A stretch of 64,000 nucleotides of DNA. Origin: Companilactobacillus musae. Lineage in GTDB: Bacteria; Bacillota; Bacilli; Lactobacillales; Lactobacillaceae. Under the pieces are notes generated by a model, which did no database searches, was not told the origin of the DNA, and worked only from the letters and a program-made list of their open reading frames with translations. The DNA lies in the NCBI RefSeq assembly GCF_003967595.1, contig NZ_BIFW01000009.1, positions 62,001 to 126,000 on the forward strand, read 5' to 3'. Both the position numbers and the translations under genes were made by a program. Shown here piece after piece: positions 1-8,924 of the stretch; position 1 is the first letter of the stretch; the number at the start of each line of letters is the position of its first letter.

Positions 1-2
1 GT

Positions 3-665
3 ACTTTTCACGCCTATGCAGCTCATTTGGATAAAGTTAAATTTTTAGCTCTTCACACTGGGCATTTGGGATTTTATTCTGACTGGACCGATACAGAAAT
101 TGATGATCTAGCCAAACGTATTATTGATTGTAAAGATAATATTCCTTCCACAAGTTATCCACTTTTAGATGTAATGGTCGAAAATAAAGAAGGTTCGTTG
201 TTCCATGGGATTGCTATTAATGAAGCTGTGGTTAGAAGACTGTCTTCTTTGACAATGAAAGCACGAGTTGATTTGGATAAAGAATTTTTTGAAAGTTTTC
301 GTGGGGATGGTTTGTGTTTCTCTACACCAACAGGGTCAACAGCCTATTCCAAATCAGTCGGTGGGGCATTGATTCATCCTAAGATCAGTGTCTTTCAGAT
401 GATTGAGATTGCTTCGATCAATAACCGAGTTTATCGAACAATTTCTTCACCAATAATTATTCCACACAATCAACAAGTTGATCTTTATCCACAGACGGCT
501 GATGATTACGTGGTTAGTTGTGACGGTATTACAACTAAATTAAAGAATGTTCGTAAAATAACTATTAAGTTAAATTATCAAAGAGCCCAATTTGCTCAAT
601 ATCGTCATCGTCACTTCTGGACTAGAGTAGAAACAGCTTTCTTAGGTCAAGATGAACAAAAATAA
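3..665 (+). CDS. nadK: NAD kinase (5' end cut by window edge)
   Basis: Phosphorylates NAD to NADP in the cytoplasm. The reading frame is already open at base 3, so the N-terminal part with the GDGT motif lies outside the window; about 220 residues are visible. The family signatures are clear: HTGHLGFYSDW near the visible start, the INEAVV segment, and the STPTGSTAY block followed by SVGGALIHP. A TTG at 27 lies inside the domain and is not a credible start. The stop overlaps the ATG of the following pseudouridine synthase by 14 bases, so the two are translated as an operon. The nadK, pseudouridine synthase, mgtE order is like Bacillus yjbN-yjbO-mgtE. Confidence 0.95.
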   Translation, partial: TFHAYAAHLDKVKFLALHTGHLGFYSDWTDTEIDDLAKRIIDCKDNIPSTSYPLLDVMVENKEGSLFHGIAINEAVVRRLSSLTMKARVDLDKEFFESFRGDGLCFSTPTGSTAYSKSVGGALIHPKISVFQMIEIASINNRVYRTISSPIIIPHNQQVDLYPQTADDYVVSCDGITTKLKNVRKITIKLNYQRAQFAQYRHRHFWTRVETAFLGQDEQK

Positions 666-1572
666 TCGTTTTTTAAAGTTCACAATTGGTGATGAAGATA
701 AAAAAATTATCCGTAAATTTTTAGTTCAGCATAAGTTTTCCTCTAGTCAGCTGCATAATCTAAAAAATAAGGGCGGATTGATTTTTGTTAATCATAAACA
801 ACGTCATTTTAATTTTAAAATGAAAAATGGCGATCAGATTTTGATAATTTTGAATTCGGAAGAACCCTCAGATTTGATTATTCCGATGCCAGGTAAGATC
901 GATGTTGTTTATGAGGATAGTTACTTATTAGTTGTGAATAAACCACCTAGGATAGCAAGTTTACCTGCAAAGGCTAAAGATAGTCAGACTATGGCAAATT
1001 TGGTCAAGTCTTATTTGATCGATAAAAAAGAAAATAGTTCCATTCATTTAGTAACACGATTAGATCGTAATACTTCAGGATTAATGGTGTTTGCTAAAAC
1101 TTCCTATTCACATTCATTGTTGGATCAAATACTACATACAGAAGACTTTCAGAAGTTTTATTTAGCCATGGTTTATGGTCAAGTAATACCTGAATCAGGT
1201 TTAATAGATTTGCCGATTGGTATTGATCCAAAGGCTTTTTACATGCGAAATATTGATTATGATACAGGTAAGGAATCTAAAACACTTTATGAGACAGTGG
1301 AAAAGTATTCTAATGCTAGTCTGTTAAAACTAAAGTTATTAACAGGAAGAACACATCAGATTCGGGTGCACTTGACGGCCATTGGTCATCCGATAATTGG
1401 CGATGATATGTATAGTGGTAAAGTTGATCGAAGAATGTCACGTCAGGCTTTGCACTGTTATCAATTGAACATCGTTCATCCAGTTACGAAGCAACTGCTA
1501 AAATTAAAAGCACCATTACCAGAAGATATGGTAATGTTAAATAGTGTGCTAAGGGGTGAGAAGAATGGATGA
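652..1572 (+). CDS. RluD/YjbO-family pseudouridine synthase
   Basis: A 306-residue RNA pseudouridine synthase of the RluA/RluD family, which isomerises specific uridines in rRNA. An S4-like N-terminal segment (about residues 15-75) is followed by the catalytic domain. The motif TRLDRNTSGLMVFAK places the catalytic aspartate at residue 138, and the GRTHQIRVHL block lies near residue 235. It starts at ATG 652 inside the end of nadK and ends just past the start of mgtE, so the three genes are translationally linked. The exact target uridine cannot be read from the sequence; RluD-like is a family-level call. Confidence 0.93.
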   Translation: MNKNNRFLKFTIGDEDKKIIRKFLVQHKFSSSQLHNLKNKGGLIFVNHKQRHFNFKMKNGDQILIILNSEEPSDLIIPMPGKIDVVYEDSYLLVVNKPPRIASLPAKAKDSQTMANLVKSYLIDKKENSSIHLVTRLDRNTSGLMVFAKTSYSHSLLDQILHTEDFQKFYLAMVYGQVIPESGLIDLPIGIDPKAFYMRNIDYDTGKESKTLYETVEKYSNASLLKLKLLTGRTHQIRVHLTAIGHPIIGDDMYSGKVDRRMSRQALHCYQLNIVHPVTKQLLKLKAPLPEDMVMLNSVLRGEKNG

Positions 1573-2938
1573 AAATGAAAAAAGACTCCAAGATAAATTT
1601 TCACAATTAAAAGATTATCTTGATAGTGGTGATAAAAAGAGATTCCGAAAAACCTATTTGGATATGCATTTTTATGACCAGAGTACTTTTTACCTCACGT
1701 TGAATAAGACTGAGAGATTAACACTGTATTCAATTTTGGAACCGGATGAAATGGGCGATATGTTTGATACGATCGAGGATGATAACCCATTGATTCCCGA
1801 GCTTTTGAAAGAAATGGATCTAGATTATGCTTCAAAAATGTTAAATGACATGTACGATGATAATGCCGCTGATGTTTTGGAACATTTAGATAAAGTTGAT
1901 GTTGATCGTTTTCTAGAGCAAATGCCTAAGAATGATGCTAATAATCTTCGCGGATTATTGCATTATGATACGGAAACTGCCGGTGGTATTATGACGACCG
2001 ACTATGTTGAATTCCATGAGGAACAGACCGCTGCTGAGGCAATTAAAGCTCTAAAACAGTTTGCTAAAACTGCGGAAACAATTTATTACATTTATATTTT
2101 GGATCATCATGATGATTTGGTTGGAGTAATGTCGTTACGTGATCTGATTTTACTTGATGATAACGATACTTTAAGTGAAAAAATGAATAGCGATATTATA
2201 ACGGTCAATGTAGATGCCGAACAGGCTGAAGTTGCTCAAGTCTTTAGAGATTACGAGTTCTTAGCTGTACCAGTTGTTGATCATTCTAATAAACTAGTTG
2301 GTATCGTTACAGTTGATGATGTTATTGAAGTTATTGATGACGAAGCTCAACAAGATTACTCTGGTTTGGCCGGTGTTAGTATGGACGAATCTAATAACGA
2401 TGGTCCATTCAAAGCGGCTTCAAAACGTCTACCTTGGTTGATAACACTGCTGTTGTTGAGTATGATTACCGCTACACTTATCAATCATTTTGAAGGATTG
2501 TTAGCTGAAGCAAGTATCTTAGCTGTTTTTATTTCAACCATTACTGGTACTGCCGGTAACGCGGGTACTCAAAGTTTGGCTGTGGCAGTTAGGCGTTTGG
2601 CGGTTGAAGAAATTAATCGCCATGAATTCTTGAAACTGATTGGCAAGGAACTGATTACAGGGTTTGTTACCGGATTGGTAACAGGAGTGGCAGTTTGCTT
2701 GTTAGTTGGAATTTGGAAGCATAATTTTGTTTTGGGAATGGTAATAGGCTTGGCAATGTGTGCTGCTATTACAGTTGCTAATTTGGCTGGTAGTTTCATT
2801 CCAATGTTGATGTCTAGCTTTGGTTTTGACCCAGCAGTTGCCAGTGGACCATTTATCTCTACTTTGAGTGATTTAACCAGTGTACTGATTTATTTCAGCA
2901 TTGCCGGAATGTTTATGCAATATTTCGTATCAGTATGA
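1565..2938 (+). CDS. mgtE: Magnesium transporter MgtE
   Basis: A 457-residue MgtE-type magnesium channel of the cell membrane. Order: an acidic N domain (to about residue 125), two CBS domains (about 130-255) that sense cytosolic Mg2+ in this family, then five hydrophobic helices from about residue 285. The pore region carries the GTAGNAGTQSLAVAVR segment. I chose ATG 1565 over the in-frame GTG at 1556 because AAGGGGTG sits just upstream of the ATG and contains that GTG. It overlaps the pseudouridine synthase stop by a few bases. A strong hairpin follows at 2959. Confidence 0.95.
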   Translation: MDENEKRLQDKFSQLKDYLDSGDKKRFRKTYLDMHFYDQSTFYLTLNKTERLTLYSILEPDEMGDMFDTIEDDNPLIPELLKEMDLDYASKMLNDMYDDNAADVLEHLDKVDVDRFLEQMPKNDANNLRGLLHYDTETAGGIMTTDYVEFHEEQTAAEAIKALKQFAKTAETIYYIYILDHHDDLVGVMSLRDLILLDDNDTLSEKMNSDIITVNVDAEQAEVAQVFRDYEFLAVPVVDHSNKLVGIVTVDDVIEVIDDEAQQDYSGLAGVSMDESNNDGPFKAASKRLPWLITLLLLSMITATLINHFEGLLAEASILAVFISTITGTAGNAGTQSLAVAVRRLAVEEINRHEFLKLIGKELITGFVTGLVTGVAVCLLVGIWKHNFVLGMVIGLAMCAAITVANLAGSFIPMLMSSFGFDPAVASGPFISTLSDLTSVLIYFSIAGMFMQYFVSV

Positions 2939-2958
2939 AATGAACAGATTAATAAAGT

Positions 2959-3030
2959 AAAAGCAGTATCTATCAAGAGATCATGATATAAAATATATCG
3001 GTTCTCTTGATAGATACTGCTTTTATTTTT
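2959..3030. terminator. Bidirectional terminator hairpin, repeat family copy 1
   Basis: Perfect 21-bp arms at about 2960-2980 and 3004-3024, with A-rich sequence before and T-rich after, sit between convergent mgtE and the TetR gene. An inner arm pair (GATATA/TATATC) extends the structure. The right arm contains CTTGATAGATACTGC, shared with hairpins at 5564 and 51694. Confidence 0.85.
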
Positions 3031-3557
3031 TATTCTAGAATGTTTTCTTGTATTTGGGCAATTGTTTTCAAGTCATCAGCTGATATTTCATTTTTGATAA
3101 GCATTTTTAAAATTGAAGCAGCATTTATCGCATATAATTTACCGACGATACTTGGTTTATTAGGATATCGTTGATTAAAACTTTGCTGGAAAATATATTC
3201 TAGTTTGCCTAAAAAATAATTGGCAATTTCAGCTGATTTTAATAGATTCAAAATAGAATTTCTTCTGGGCTGTAGAAATTCTTGAGAAATGAGATGCATT
3301 ATATCTATGAAGTCAGTAGATTTGCTTACTTTTAATCGATTATTTAAATATTTCGAGAATTCATTTATGTATTCTTCAACTAACGTTTGAACTAATTCAT
3401 CTTTGCCGTTGTAATAAACATAAAAGGTCGAGCGACTACAGAGGGCTTGTTGGCATATCATTTCAACAGAAATATCTGAATAGTTTTTGGATGCTAGTAA
3501 GATTGATAAAGAATTTCTAAGATTAAATTTAGTTTTGACGATTCTTTTATCGGTCAT
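3030..3557 (-). CDS. TetR/AcrR family transcriptional repressor
   Basis: A 175-residue TetR-type repressor. The N-terminal helix-turn-helix is recognisable (SVEMICQQALCSRSTFYVYY followed by KDELV), and the C-terminal two thirds is the variable ligand domain. ATG 3557 is preferred because GAAAGTG lies 9 bases upstream; an in-frame GTG at 3569 would add four residues but sits within that ribosome site. The gene is divergent from the alpha/beta hydrolase at 3664, and a near-perfect palindrome at 3579-3600 lies between them. I infer it represses itself and the hydrolase; the ligand is unknown. Confidence 0.9.
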   Translation of the reverse strand: MTDKRIVKTKFNLRNSLSILLASKNYSDISVEMICQQALCSRSTFYVYYNGKDELVQTLVEEYINEFSKYLNNRLKVSKSTDFIDIMHLISQEFLQPRRNSILNLLKSAEIANYFLGKLEYIFQQSFNQRYPNKPSIVGKLYAINAASILKMLIKNEISADDLKTIAQIQENILE

Positions 3558-3578
3558 ATTAGTGGACACTTTCTAACT

Positions 3579-3600
3579 GATTGTACGATATCGTGCAATC
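3579..3600. promoter_or_regulatory. Probable TetR operator palindrome
   Basis: A 22-bp inverted repeat with half site GATTGYACGAT mirrored as ATCGTRCAATC; only one symmetric pair departs from perfect dyad symmetry. It sits 22 bases upstream of the repressor start and 63 upstream of the divergent hydrolase, the usual place for a TetR operator. Confidence 0.8.
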
Positions 3601-3663
3601 GTATTTTTTTGTACTTCAGAATAAATCTATTACTTAGTAATATCTGATCTGGAGGAAAATTTC

Positions 3664-4773
3664 ATGAAGAAAATAACAGGTAATGAACAATTAGACTTTC
3701 AAATCAATCGTTTTACAATGAACTTTAAGGATGATAAAAGAGTACAACAAGATATTCAAGATATGTCGTATAAGATAAAAAGTGTAGAGGATTGGAATAA
3801 ATGGTGGTCAAAAAAGGCTTTGGAATATGAACAATTAGGGGAATTTGAAATAGCAGCGAACTATTATAAAGCCGCTATGTTTTATTTAATTGCTTCTTCA
3901 CAGAGGCAAAAGCTATATCAGAGTTTCATTCGTTGTTTTTATCAATATTATGATGATTTTGATTATGAACGTGGAGAAGTTCCGTATGAGAATGGTTTTC
4001 TACCCACCTTGTATTTGAAAAATAAGAATGCCACTAAGACTTTATTAGTTATTGGTGGATTTGATAGCTATTTGGAAGAAGTCGCAACGTTTTTTAAGTA
4101 TATGAGAGGGACTAATTATAATATGTTGATTTTTGATGGTCCAGGTCAGGGAAATACTAGCTATCAAGGACTAAAGTTTGTTCCTAATTTTGAAAAACCA
4201 GTTGGAGCTATTTTAGATTACTATAATTTAGAAAATGTTGCAGCAATCGGTCTTTCTTGGGGTGGATATTTAGTAATGAGGGCTGCTGCTTTTGAGAAGA
4301 GAATAACCAAAGTTATCGCAATGGATATTTTTTATTCACCGATGGATACAGTAAAAATGAACGTTGGTTTAATGAGATATGGTATCTTAAATATTTTATT
4401 AAAATATAATCAGATTAAATTGGTAAATAACTTATTCGATAAATTAGCTAAAGAAAATATTGATCTTACTTGGAAGTTAACAAATGGTTATCAATTAACA
4501 GAAGAGAAGACACCGTTTGATTTGATCAAAAATCTTAAGCGACATAATGTTAAAAATATTTTGCCATTAGTTAATCAAGATTGTCTATTATTGGCTGGAA
4601 GAGAAGATATTTATGTACCGGTAAGTCGCTTGAAGACTATCAAAAAGGGCCTTATTAGTTCATCGAGAATCGAAAGTAAGATATTTGATTCAACAACAGG
4701 TGGTGAAAAGCATTGTCAAATTGGTCATATGGATTTAGCATTTGAAAGAATAATTAACTTTTTGGACAAATAA
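3664..4773 (+). CDS. Alpha/beta hydrolase (FrsA/DUF1100-like)
   Basis: A 369-residue cytoplasmic alpha/beta hydrolase with no signal peptide. The nucleophile elbow GLSWGG puts the catalytic serine at residue 198; the oxyanion segment LIFDGPGQG comes earlier, AGREDIYVP carries a probable acid residue, and QIGHMD near the C terminus the histidine. The helical N-terminal third resembles the FrsA/DUF1100 group of esterase-like enzymes. GGAGGAAAA lies upstream of ATG 3664. It is divergent from a TetR gene with an operator between, so it is probably an inducible ester- or peptide-cleaving detoxification enzyme. The substrate is unknown. Confidence 0.85.
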   Translation: MKKITGNEQLDFQINRFTMNFKDDKRVQQDIQDMSYKIKSVEDWNKWWSKKALEYEQLGEFEIAANYYKAAMFYLIASSQRQKLYQSFIRCFYQYYDDFDYERGEVPYENGFLPTLYLKNKNATKTLLVIGGFDSYLEEVATFFKYMRGTNYNMLIFDGPGQGNTSYQGLKFVPNFEKPVGAILDYYNLENVAAIGLSWGGYLVMRAAAFEKRITKVIAMDIFYSPMDTVKMNVGLMRYGILNILLKYNQIKLVNNLFDKLAKENIDLTWKLTNGYQLTEEKTPFDLIKNLKRHNVKNILPLVNQDCLLLAGREDIYVPVSRLKTIKKGLISSSRIESKIFDSTTGGEKHCQIGHMDLAFERIINFLDK

Positions 4774-4777
4774 AAAG

Positions 4778-4827
4778 GCTAGTATAAGCAAACGACAAAT
4801 TACTCGTTGATTATACTAGCTTTTTTT
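4778..4827. terminator. Bidirectional terminator
   Basis: GCTAGTATAA at 4778-4787 pairs with TTATACTAGC at 4811-4820, flanked by A's on the left and seven T's on the right. It serves the hydrolase and convergent cutC. Confidence 0.85.
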
Positions 4828-5473
4828 AGTTATTAATACCGTCAATAATCTTAGTGCCATGTAGTTCTTTGACGCTAAGCTTTTCAGCAATCTCATCTAC
4901 ATTTTGATAGTTAATACCGCCACCAGGTAAAATAACGATTCTACCGTCAGCGTAATCAATGTACTTTTTGATGTTATCGAGCGTTTGATCAATTGGTGTT
5001 GTAAGTGGTCCACCGTGTGTCAAGATACGATCGACATCGTGGTCAACCAACCAGTCAATTGCATCTTTTTTATTATCCTCAGCTAAGGCATCAAAAGCCA
5101 TATGGAAAACAATTTGCATACCACTTGAAGCGGCAATCAATTCTTCCATGGCGTCTTCATCCAATTCGCCATCTTGAGTCAAAGCACCAAAAGCGACACC
5201 ATCGACACCTAGTTTTTGAGCTTCAAAAAGATCAGCTTCCATCATCTTGATTTCAAGATCGTTGTAAACAAAGTCACCGCCACGTGGACGAATCATTTCA
5301 ATAACCGGAATAGATTTTTCTTGAAGATACTTAGTGGTTTCAGTTAAGACACCTAAACTAGGCGTAGTACCACCGACAGCTAGATTGTCATTTAGTTCAA
5401 TACGATTAGCACCCTTTAGAACAGCGGTGGGAATCTTAGTAAAGTTTTCTACTGCAACTTCTTTATAAATAAT
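4826..5473 (-). CDS. cutC: CutC family copper homeostasis protein, probable ATT start
   Basis: A TIM-barrel protein of the CutC family, linked to copper homeostasis although its biochemical role is unsettled. The family N terminus KEVAVENFT and the segments NRIELNDNLAVGGTTPS and MIRPRGGDFVY are clear. The frame is open back to an ATG at 5533, but that ATG has no ribosome site and would add 20 non-family residues. A strong site AAAGAGGGG (5480-5488) instead precedes ATT codons at 5471-5473 and 5468-5470, exactly where homologues begin; there is no ATG, GTG or TTG there. I therefore propose initiation at ATT, giving about 215 residues. Confidence 0.88.
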   Translation of the reverse strand: MIYKEVAVENFTKIPTAVLKGANRIELNDNLAVGGTTPSLGVLTETTKYLQEKSIPVIEMIRPRGGDFVYNDLEIKMMEADLFEAQKLGVDGVAFGALTQDGELDEDAMEELIAASSGMQIVFHMAFDALAEDNKKDAIDWLVDHDVDRILTHGGPLTTPIDQTLDNIKKYIDYADGRIVILPGGGINYQNVDEIAEKLSVKELHGTKIIDGINN

Positions 5474-5563
5474 TTTCAGCCCCTCTTTATTAATGTGTCT
5501 ATATTCTAACAATTTTGAAACAAAAAAGAACATCTTTATTGTTCTAATTATAATTGAAAATAA

Positions 5564-5627
5564 ATAGCATCTGTTAAGATTTCAAAGTATATAAAAAATA
5601 TACATGAATCATCTTAATAGATGCTAA
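5564..5627. repeat. Hairpin, repeat family copy 2
   Basis: TAGCATCTGTTAAGAT pairs with ATCTTAATAGATGCTA (one G-T pair), with an inner GTATAT/ATATAC helix. The right arm shares CTTAATAGATGCT with the hairpins at 2959 and 51694. It lies between uppP and cutC, both minus strand; flanking T runs are weak, so terminator function is less certain here. Confidence 0.65.
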
Positions 5628-5700
5628 TTTTGAATTTAATTTAGCAAATCGACGGATATACAAGCCCAAGTTCTTTGCTAGGACGATATCCTTAAATAAA

Positions 5701-6540
5701 CTAAGCCATGATTGATTTGAAACCGAAGTAAGCAATAACGATGATTGCTAAGATAATTCGATACCAACCAAAGGCTTTGAAATCATTACGCTTGATGTAG
5801 TCTAGCAAGAATTTAATTGATGCGTAGGCCACGATAAATGATACAAGCGTACCAACGAGAAGAATTATTGTTTGATCTCCAGTAAAGCTATTACCATGTT
5901 TGAAGTATTTAAAGATCTTCAATAGACTGGCACCAAACATAGTAGGAATGGCTAAGAAGAATGAGAATTCAGTAGCAACGAATCTAGAAGTACCGACTGT
6001 CATACCACCTAAGATAGTTGCACCGGAACGTGATGTACCAGGAACTAATGATAAGACTTGGAAAAGTCCAATTTGAAAGGCAGTTTTGTAAGAAAGGCTT
6101 TCAAGATCGGCTGTTTGAGGTTGCTTGTTCTTGAGCCAATTTTCAACAACGATGAATAAAATACCATAGATTAATAATGTAGCTGAGATAACTTGCCAGC
6201 TAGTTAGGTGTTTATCCATCCAATCGTTTAGTGGAAGTCCGATAATTACTGAAGGCAAGATGGCAACGATGACTTTGAACCAAATACTCCAAGTTTGTTT
6301 TTTCTCAACTTGATTCTTTTTAGGTGAGAAAGGATTCAACTTATGGAAGTAAATAAGGATAACGGCCAAAATCGCTCCGAATTGAATAACTACCATGAAC
6401 ATGTTGATAAAAGCTGTTGGTTCATTTAACTTAACGAATTCATCAGCTAAATACAAATGTCCAGTTGAACTAATTGGTAGAAATTCAGTAAAACCTTCAA
6501 TAATACCAAGAATGATGGTTTTAATAATTTCAATGAACAT
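5701..6540 (-). CDS. uppP: Undecaprenyl-diphosphatase UppP (BacA)
   Basis: A 279-residue polytopic membrane enzyme that dephosphorylates undecaprenyl pyrophosphate, recycling the lipid carrier for peptidoglycan and teichoic acid synthesis; overexpression is known to give bacitracin resistance. Both family signatures are present: [15 protein letters not shown] near residue 15 and [10 protein letters not shown] near residue 165. About eight hydrophobic helices are visible and the length is typical. The only plausible start is ATG 6540; the AGGAG ribosome site lies rather far upstream (about 14 bases). It follows the lactonase gene on the same strand with a 33-base gap, so they may be co-transcribed. 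Confidence 0.96.
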   Translation of the reverse strand: MFIEIIKTIILGIIEGFTEFLPISSTGHLYLADEFVKLNEPTAFINMFMVVIQFGAILAVILIYFHKLNPFSPKKNQVEKKQTWSIWFKVIVAILPSVIIGLPLNDWMDKHLTSWQVISATLLIYGILFIVVENWLKNKQPQTADLESLSYKTAFQIGLFQVLSLVPGTSRSGATILGGMTVGTSRFVATEFSFFLAIPTMFGASLLKIFKYFKHGNSFTGDQTIILLVGTLVSFIVAYASIKFLLDYIKRNDFKAFGWYRIILAIIVIAYFGFKSIMA

Positions 6541-6573
6541 AATTAATAATTATTCTCCTGATTAAATTTGGAA

Positions 6574-7593
6574 CTAGATAAAGTGTACACAAGTACACTC
6601 AGGAATGGAAATATTATTTCCCAAATTAGTTAATATTCCCTTGTTAGGGTTACGTTTGAAAATAGCTACATCATCGGTATCTTGATTAGCAGCAATGACG
6701 TATTTTTCTGATGGATCAATGTCGAAATCACGTGGTCCTTTGCCATTAGTAGATGTAGTGTTGATTTTCTTGAGACGGTCGCCATTTTTATCAACGCTAA
6801 ATGTAGCAATAGTGTTAGCACCACGAGTTGAAGCATATAAGAATTTACCGTCTTTACTAATACGAATAGCTGCTGTGGTATTTTTTTGCTCATCTTTGGC
6901 AGCGTCAACTTCATCAACCAAAGTTAGGCCAGCAGTTTCTGAATCATATTCCATTACTAATACCTTTGATGATAATTCGCAGGCAACGTAGGCGTATGGC
7001 TTAGTTGGATGAAATACTAAATGTCTAGGAGCATAGCCAGCTGGAGCAATATAATTGTTCATCAATTTTGGTTCTTTAGGATCTTCAATATCATAAATAT
7101 AGATTCGATCAGCACCATAATCACAGATAATCAACTTTCCATCTGGAGTTAGTGCGCTGTAATGAGGCTTAGATTGGTCTTGTTCGATTCTTGGACCATG
7201 ACCTTCAAATTTAACTTCAGAATAATGTTCGATTTTGCCATCGGTAGTTAAATGATCGATTTTAACCTTGCTAAGATGAAAATAAGCACTGAAAATCAAA
7301 TTGCGACTAGGATCGAATTTAACATAAGAAGGAGAAGTTTCTTCTGAAAAATCTTCGTCCAATAATTGTGGCTTTTCACCACTGATATCGTAGACAACGA
7401 TACCGCCACGATCATCTTTTTTTGCTAAAGCAATCAATTTTAAGTCGTTTGTTACATCAATATAGGTAGGTCCGTTGACTTCTACCAATACTTTGGGTGT
7501 AGATAATTTACCATTGTCTGAATCAAATTCGGCTGAATAAACGCCTTGACCAGTCTTTTTGGTGTATCCACTAAAGAGAACCTTTTCAATCAT
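6574..7593 (-). CDS. Lactonase-family beta-propeller protein
   Basis: A 339-residue protein of the 6-phosphogluconolactonase/YkgB lactonase family, a seven-bladed beta-propeller. Repeating blade segments are visible (GQGVYSAEFD, PSYVKFDPSRNLIFSAYF, PRHLVFHPTKPYAYV, GPRDFDIDPSEKYVIAANQ). The family member in the pentose phosphate pathway hydrolyses 6-phosphogluconolactone, but many relatives have unproven substrates, so the enzyme assignment is tentative. There is no signal peptide. GGAGGAATT precedes ATG 7593. It is divergent from the permease at 7669; the 75-base gap holds AT-rich, partly symmetric TATAAT-like boxes for both directions. Confidence 0.85.
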   Translation of the reverse strand: MIEKVLFSGYTKKTGQGVYSAEFDSDNGKLSTPKVLVEVNGPTYIDVTNDLKLIALAKKDDRGGIVVYDISGEKPQLLDEDFSEETSPSYVKFDPSRNLIFSAYFHLSKVKIDHLTTDGKIEHYSEVKFEGHGPRIEQDQSKPHYSALTPDGKLIICDYGADRIYIYDIEDPKEPKLMNNYIAPAGYAPRHLVFHPTKPYAYVACELSSKVLVMEYDSETAGLTLVDEVDAAKDEQKNTTAAIRISKDGKFLYASTRGANTIATFSVDKNGDRLKKINTTSTNGKGPRDFDIDPSEKYVIAANQDTDDVAIFKRNPNKGILTNLGNNISIPECTCVHFI

Positions 7594-7668
7594 TACAATT
7601 CCTCCAAATAATGTATAGTATTATAATATACAGTATAATCTTAGTAAAAAATTTTTGGGGAGCAGTTT

Positions 7669-8877
7669 ATGAAAGAAACACCGGAAGGAAAAAAGAGTTG
7701 GTTTTACAAATGGTTCTTAAATAATCAACTAACGGTGATTTTAATTAACATTTTTTTGTTATTTTTGATTATTTTCTTATTTTCTAAAATAAGTTTTGTT
7801 TTCAGTCCACTTAGTCAGATTTTGGGGATTACAATGCCACCAGTCATTCTGGCGTTGGTGTTATATTATTTGATCAATCCCTTGATCAATGTTTTGGAAA
7901 GTAAGTTTCATGTTAATCGGATCATCTCAATTACATTTGTTTTCATCATTATTTTGGCATTATTAATTTGGGGAGTAATGTCCTTGATTCCCTTTGTTCA
8001 AAGTCAAATTGATTCCCTAGTCAAGAATTGGCCACAGTACTGGAATTCTTTGAATAAGAGTTTACAAAATATGTTTTCAGATCCTAAATTACATATTTTC
8101 AAGGAACGTTTAATACAAACAAATGCTAGTGTAACTAAGAGTTTTGAAAAGTCGATGGATCAGATTTTACCACAAACAATGAATAATATTAGTTCAGCTG
8201 TCAGTGTTTTGACTAATGTAGTAGTAATTTTAATGACGGCACCGTTCATCTTATTTTTTATGTTAAAGGACGATAAGAAATTCAAAGAATCAGTGATCAA
8301 ATTTATGCCTGATCGTTTAAAGAAATCCGTCGGAGACATGTTATCAGAAATTAGTCAGTCTTTGAGTTCTTACATTACAGGGCAGCTAACGGTTGCTTTT
8401 TGGGTTGCAGTAATGTTTTTTGTTGGGTATTTGATTATTGGCCAACGGTACGCTTTGATTTTGGGTATCGTAGCTGGAATTTTAAATTTGATTCCTTATA
8501 TTGGTTCGACCTTAGCTTTGATTCCATCGTTAGTTATTGCGGCTTTCATAGCACCATCAATGGTTCTTAAAGTTTTGATAGTTTTTGTGGTAGAGCAGAC
8601 TGTAGAAACGCGTGTGATATCACCAATTATTGTTGGTAATAAGATGCAGATGCATCCTGTTACAACGATTCTAGTATTGTTGGTATCAGCTGGAATGTAT
8701 GGTCTAATCGGTATGATTGCTGGTATTCCAATTTTTGCCATTTTAAAAATTATTTTTACCAGAATTTTTAATTGGTTCAAACGTAATTCGAGTTGGTACA
8801 GTGAGGAAGAGTTATTAGAGGATAATACAGAGGAGTTAGAAAAAGATACTGATTCTTCAGAAAAAATTCATAAATAA
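7669..8877 (+). CDS. AI-2E family transporter (PF01594)
   Basis: A 402-residue membrane protein of the AI-2E/YdiK/YtvI permease family. Hydrophobic helices occur near residues 20-45, 55-75, 85-110 and 175-195, followed by a C-terminal bundle with the GILNLIPYIGSTLALIP segment. Family members have been linked to autoinducer-2 export or Na+/H+ exchange; the substrate here cannot be told. The C-terminal tail is charged and acidic (from about residue 375), probably cytosolic. GGGGAGCAG precedes ATG 7669. It is a single gene; a new promoter for trmL starts just after it. Confidence 0.88.
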   Translation: MKETPEGKKSWFYKWFLNNQLTVILINIFLLFLIIFLFSKISFVFSPLSQILGITMPPVILALVLYYLINPLINVLESKFHVNRIISITFVFIIILALLIWGVMSLIPFVQSQIDSLVKNWPQYWNSLNKSLQNMFSDPKLHIFKERLIQTNASVTKSFEKSMDQILPQTMNNISSAVSVLTNVVVILMTAPFILFFMLKDDKKFKESVIKFMPDRLKKSVGDMLSEISQSLSSYITGQLTVAFWVAVMFFVGYLIIGQRYALILGIVAGILNLIPYIGSTLALIPSLVIAAFIAPSMVLKVLIVFVVEQTVETRVISPIIVGNKMQMHPVTTILVLLVSAGMYGLIGMIAGIPIFAILKIIFTRIFNWFKRNSSWYSEEELLEDNTEELEKDTDSSEKIHK

Positions 8878-8889
8878 TTCAATTTTTTA

Positions 8890-8918
8890 TTGTCTAGACC
8901 GGGCATATCGTATATAAT
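8890..8918 (+). promoter_or_regulatory. Sigma-A promoter for trmL
   Basis: TTGTCT (8890-8895), 17-base spacer, TATAAT (8913-8918). It would give a leader of about 138 bases before the trmL start. Confidence 0.75.
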
Positions 8919-8924
8919 GTTCTT

